This document shows, in pieces, positions 62,884-64,000 of a stretch of 64,000 bases of DNA. The notes under the pieces were generated by a model. The model had not been told where the DNA came from and searched no databases. It saw only the letters and a list, made by a program, of their open reading frames with translations. A program made the position numbers and the translations under genes. Positions within the stretch are counted from its first letter, which is position 1, and every line of letters begins with the position of its first letter. This DNA is from JAKOUL01 sp035378845 (lineage in GTDB: Bacteria > Dictyoglomota > Dictyoglomia > Dictyoglomales > Dictyoglomaceae), in NCBI GenBank assembly GCA_035378845.1, contig DAOSUP010000002.1:90950-154949 (forward strand), read 5' to 3'.

Positions 62884-63867
62884 TTATATGTGAAATTCTA
62901 ATATATCCTCATCTTTTACCTTATAATTCTTTTCTACAGGAAGTCCTTTTATACTTCCATCTTTAGTATAAAGTTTTGTATACTTCAATTTCATAGCAAT
63001 ATCTTTATGGACTAATTCTGCCACATCCATTACAGTACTTCCATCCTCCAAAATATAAGGTCTATCATGATCAGGAGGATAACCCGGTTTTTTCGTATAA
63101 ACTCTTACAACTTTTAAATTTTCAAAAACACTTTTTTTAACATCCTCCATATTAATTCCTTTTTTTGCAGAGATAAAATATACATTTAAGTCTTCCTCTA
63201 AAACTTCTAATTCTTCTTTTCTCTCATGAGGATCTCTTAAATCTATCTTATTTATCAAAATTATGCCTCTGATCTCTTTAATTGGGTTGTAAAAATCCTT
63301 ATTAGGATTATCCTTTACAAGTTTTATCTTCTTTAATTCAAGAAGACTTTTAATATTCTCATAATCATCAAGTAAAGAGGTAGATTCCATACTAAAAAAT
63401 AATGTTACAAGATCTGCATTTCTTATTACATTATAAATCCACGATTCTGAACCTTCCCATAAGGGCGGTAGATCTACAAGCTGAATTTTAATATTTTCAT
63501 ATGGCATCATTCCCAACACAGGATTTAAAGTAGAAAATGGATAATCTGTAACCACACTATCCACGCCTGTAAGAAGTTTGAAAAAGAGTGACTTTCCTGT
63601 ATTAGGTGGACCAACAATTACTACCTGCCCTGCTCCCTCTTTCTCAATATAAATATCGTATCTTCCACCCTTTTTGGGCCTCTTCTCTGCCTCTTCCATA
63701 AGTTGAGATAACTTCCTTCTCAAATCAGCTTTCATCTTATCTGTACCCTTGTGTTTGGGTAAAATAGCAAGCATTTCCTTCAAAGCCTGGATCTTATCTT
63801 CTATGGTTTTTGCTTCTCTATATCTCTTTTCAGCCTCAAAATACTGAGGAGGAAGATTGGCAGGCAT
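62884..63867 (-). CDS. OBG/DRG-type GTPase with TGS domain
   Basis: A 327-residue GTPase related to the DRG group. An N-terminal helical region (1-65) is followed by the G domain: G1 GPPNTGKS (86-93), switch YPFST around 110, G3 DLPP (132-135), G4 NKID near 210 and a G5-like SAKKG. The C-terminal TGS domain (about 255-327) begins at VRVYTKKPGYPPDHDRP and ends in EDILEFHI. Such proteins interact with ribosomes or RNA; exact role unknown. ATG 63867 follows AGGAGGT. Confidence 0.88.
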   Translation of the reverse strand: MPANLPPQYFEAEKRYREAKTIEDKIQALKEMLAILPKHKGTDKMKADLRRKLSQLMEEAEKRPKKGGRYDIYIEKEGAGQVVIVGPPNTGKSLFFKLLTGVDSVVTDYPFSTLNPVLGMMPYENIKIQLVDLPPLWEGSESWIYNVIRNADLVTLFFSMESTSLLDDYENIKSLLELKKIKLVKDNPNKDFYNPIKEIRGIILINKIDLRDPHERKEELEVLEEDLNVYFISAKKGINMEDVKKSVFENLKVVRVYTKKPGYPPDHDRPYILEDGSTVMDVAELVHKDIAMKLKYTKLYTKDGSIKGLPVEKNYKVKDEDILEFHI

Positions 63868-63965
63868 TCTACCTCCTATTTAAGAAGATCATTTTCTACT
63901 TAGATTTTAATTTAATATCTTAATAATCTCAATATTCAAAATAGCAATATGTCAAGGGAAAGTAG

Positions 63966-64000
63966 TATAATCTTTAATATGAGAATGATGCGTGCTATGT
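63966..64000 (+). other. Possible leaderless gene start at the right edge
   Basis: TATAAT at 63966-63971 is followed eight bases later by ATG (63979), which opens a frame MRMMRAM to the edge. No -35 box is clear and no ribosome site is present. Only seven codons are visible, so the call is tentative. Confidence 0.25.

Noticed and set aside
1..64000. CRISPR arrays, insertion sequences, prophage genes, rRNA and tRNA genes
   Set aside because: No regularly spaced repeats, transposase motifs, phage structural genes or RNA-gene signatures were found on either strand.

Overview
The window looks like chromosome of a Dictyoglomus species (probably D. turgidum or a close relative). The DNA is AT-rich with strong AGGAGG-type ribosome sites. 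The gene set is that of a saccharolytic thermophile: a GH57 amylopullulanase, several GH5 glucanases, GH94 phosphorylases, a cellobiose 2-epimerase and oligopeptide-type ABC sugar importers. This is recognition from protein sequence, not a database match. I see no rRNA, tRNA, CRISPR array, insertion sequence or prophage.

Layout. 1-9.8 kb is mostly housekeeping: a truncated mnmA, a ROK regulator, a phosphoesterase, an alcohol dehydrogenase, an aldo/keto reductase with Fe-S clusters, nth, three tandem M42 aminopeptidases and a XRE/ImmA pair. 9.8-15.5 kb is a starch operon (barrel protein, lone glucodextranase-C module, secreted GH57 enzyme) behind a strong promoter with two LacI-type operators. 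15.6-20.5 kb holds a heterodimeric ABC exporter and a gene broken by an in-frame amber codon. 20.5-32.5 kb is a beta-glucan operon read leftward: solute-binding protein, two permeases, two ATPases and four GH5 enzymes, with a divergent LacI regulator. 32.5-37.3 kb holds an envelope-stress cluster (LiaF-like, two PspC-like), bioY, capA-like, LysE-like and DUF123 genes. 37.3-51.6 kb is cellobiose metabolism: an unclassified glycosidase-like protein, cellobiose 2-epimerase, two GH94 phosphorylases and a second five-gene importer. 52-54.7 kb has a PII-like/DUF1538 pair and eda-iolB. 54.9-57.7 kb has two duplicated lipoproteins and a free CBM9 protein. 57.8-64 kb has a marR-controlled second heterodimeric exporter, a Gfo/Idh/MocA oxidoreductase and a TGS-domain GTPase.

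How it fits together. Exported GH5 enzymes (one probably a lipoprotein) would cut beta-glucan outside; the dipeptide-type ABC importers would bring oligosaccharides in; GH5 enzymes without signal peptides and the GH94 phosphorylases would finish them inside as glucose-1-phosphate plus glucose, and the epimerase would interconvert cellobiose and glucosyl-mannose. Starch is handled by the secreted GH57 enzyme. Local control is visible as LacI, ROK and MarR proteins, several near-consensus promoters and several intercistronic hairpins.

Most notable items: an amber-interrupted secreted gene; a 20-codon leader ORF with a 12-base perfect Shine-Dalgarno before a solute-binding gene; two genes that appear to start at ATT or ATA; a tandem lipoprotein duplication that carried along a remnant of the 5' end of iolB; and a DUF1538/PII-like pair of unknown function.
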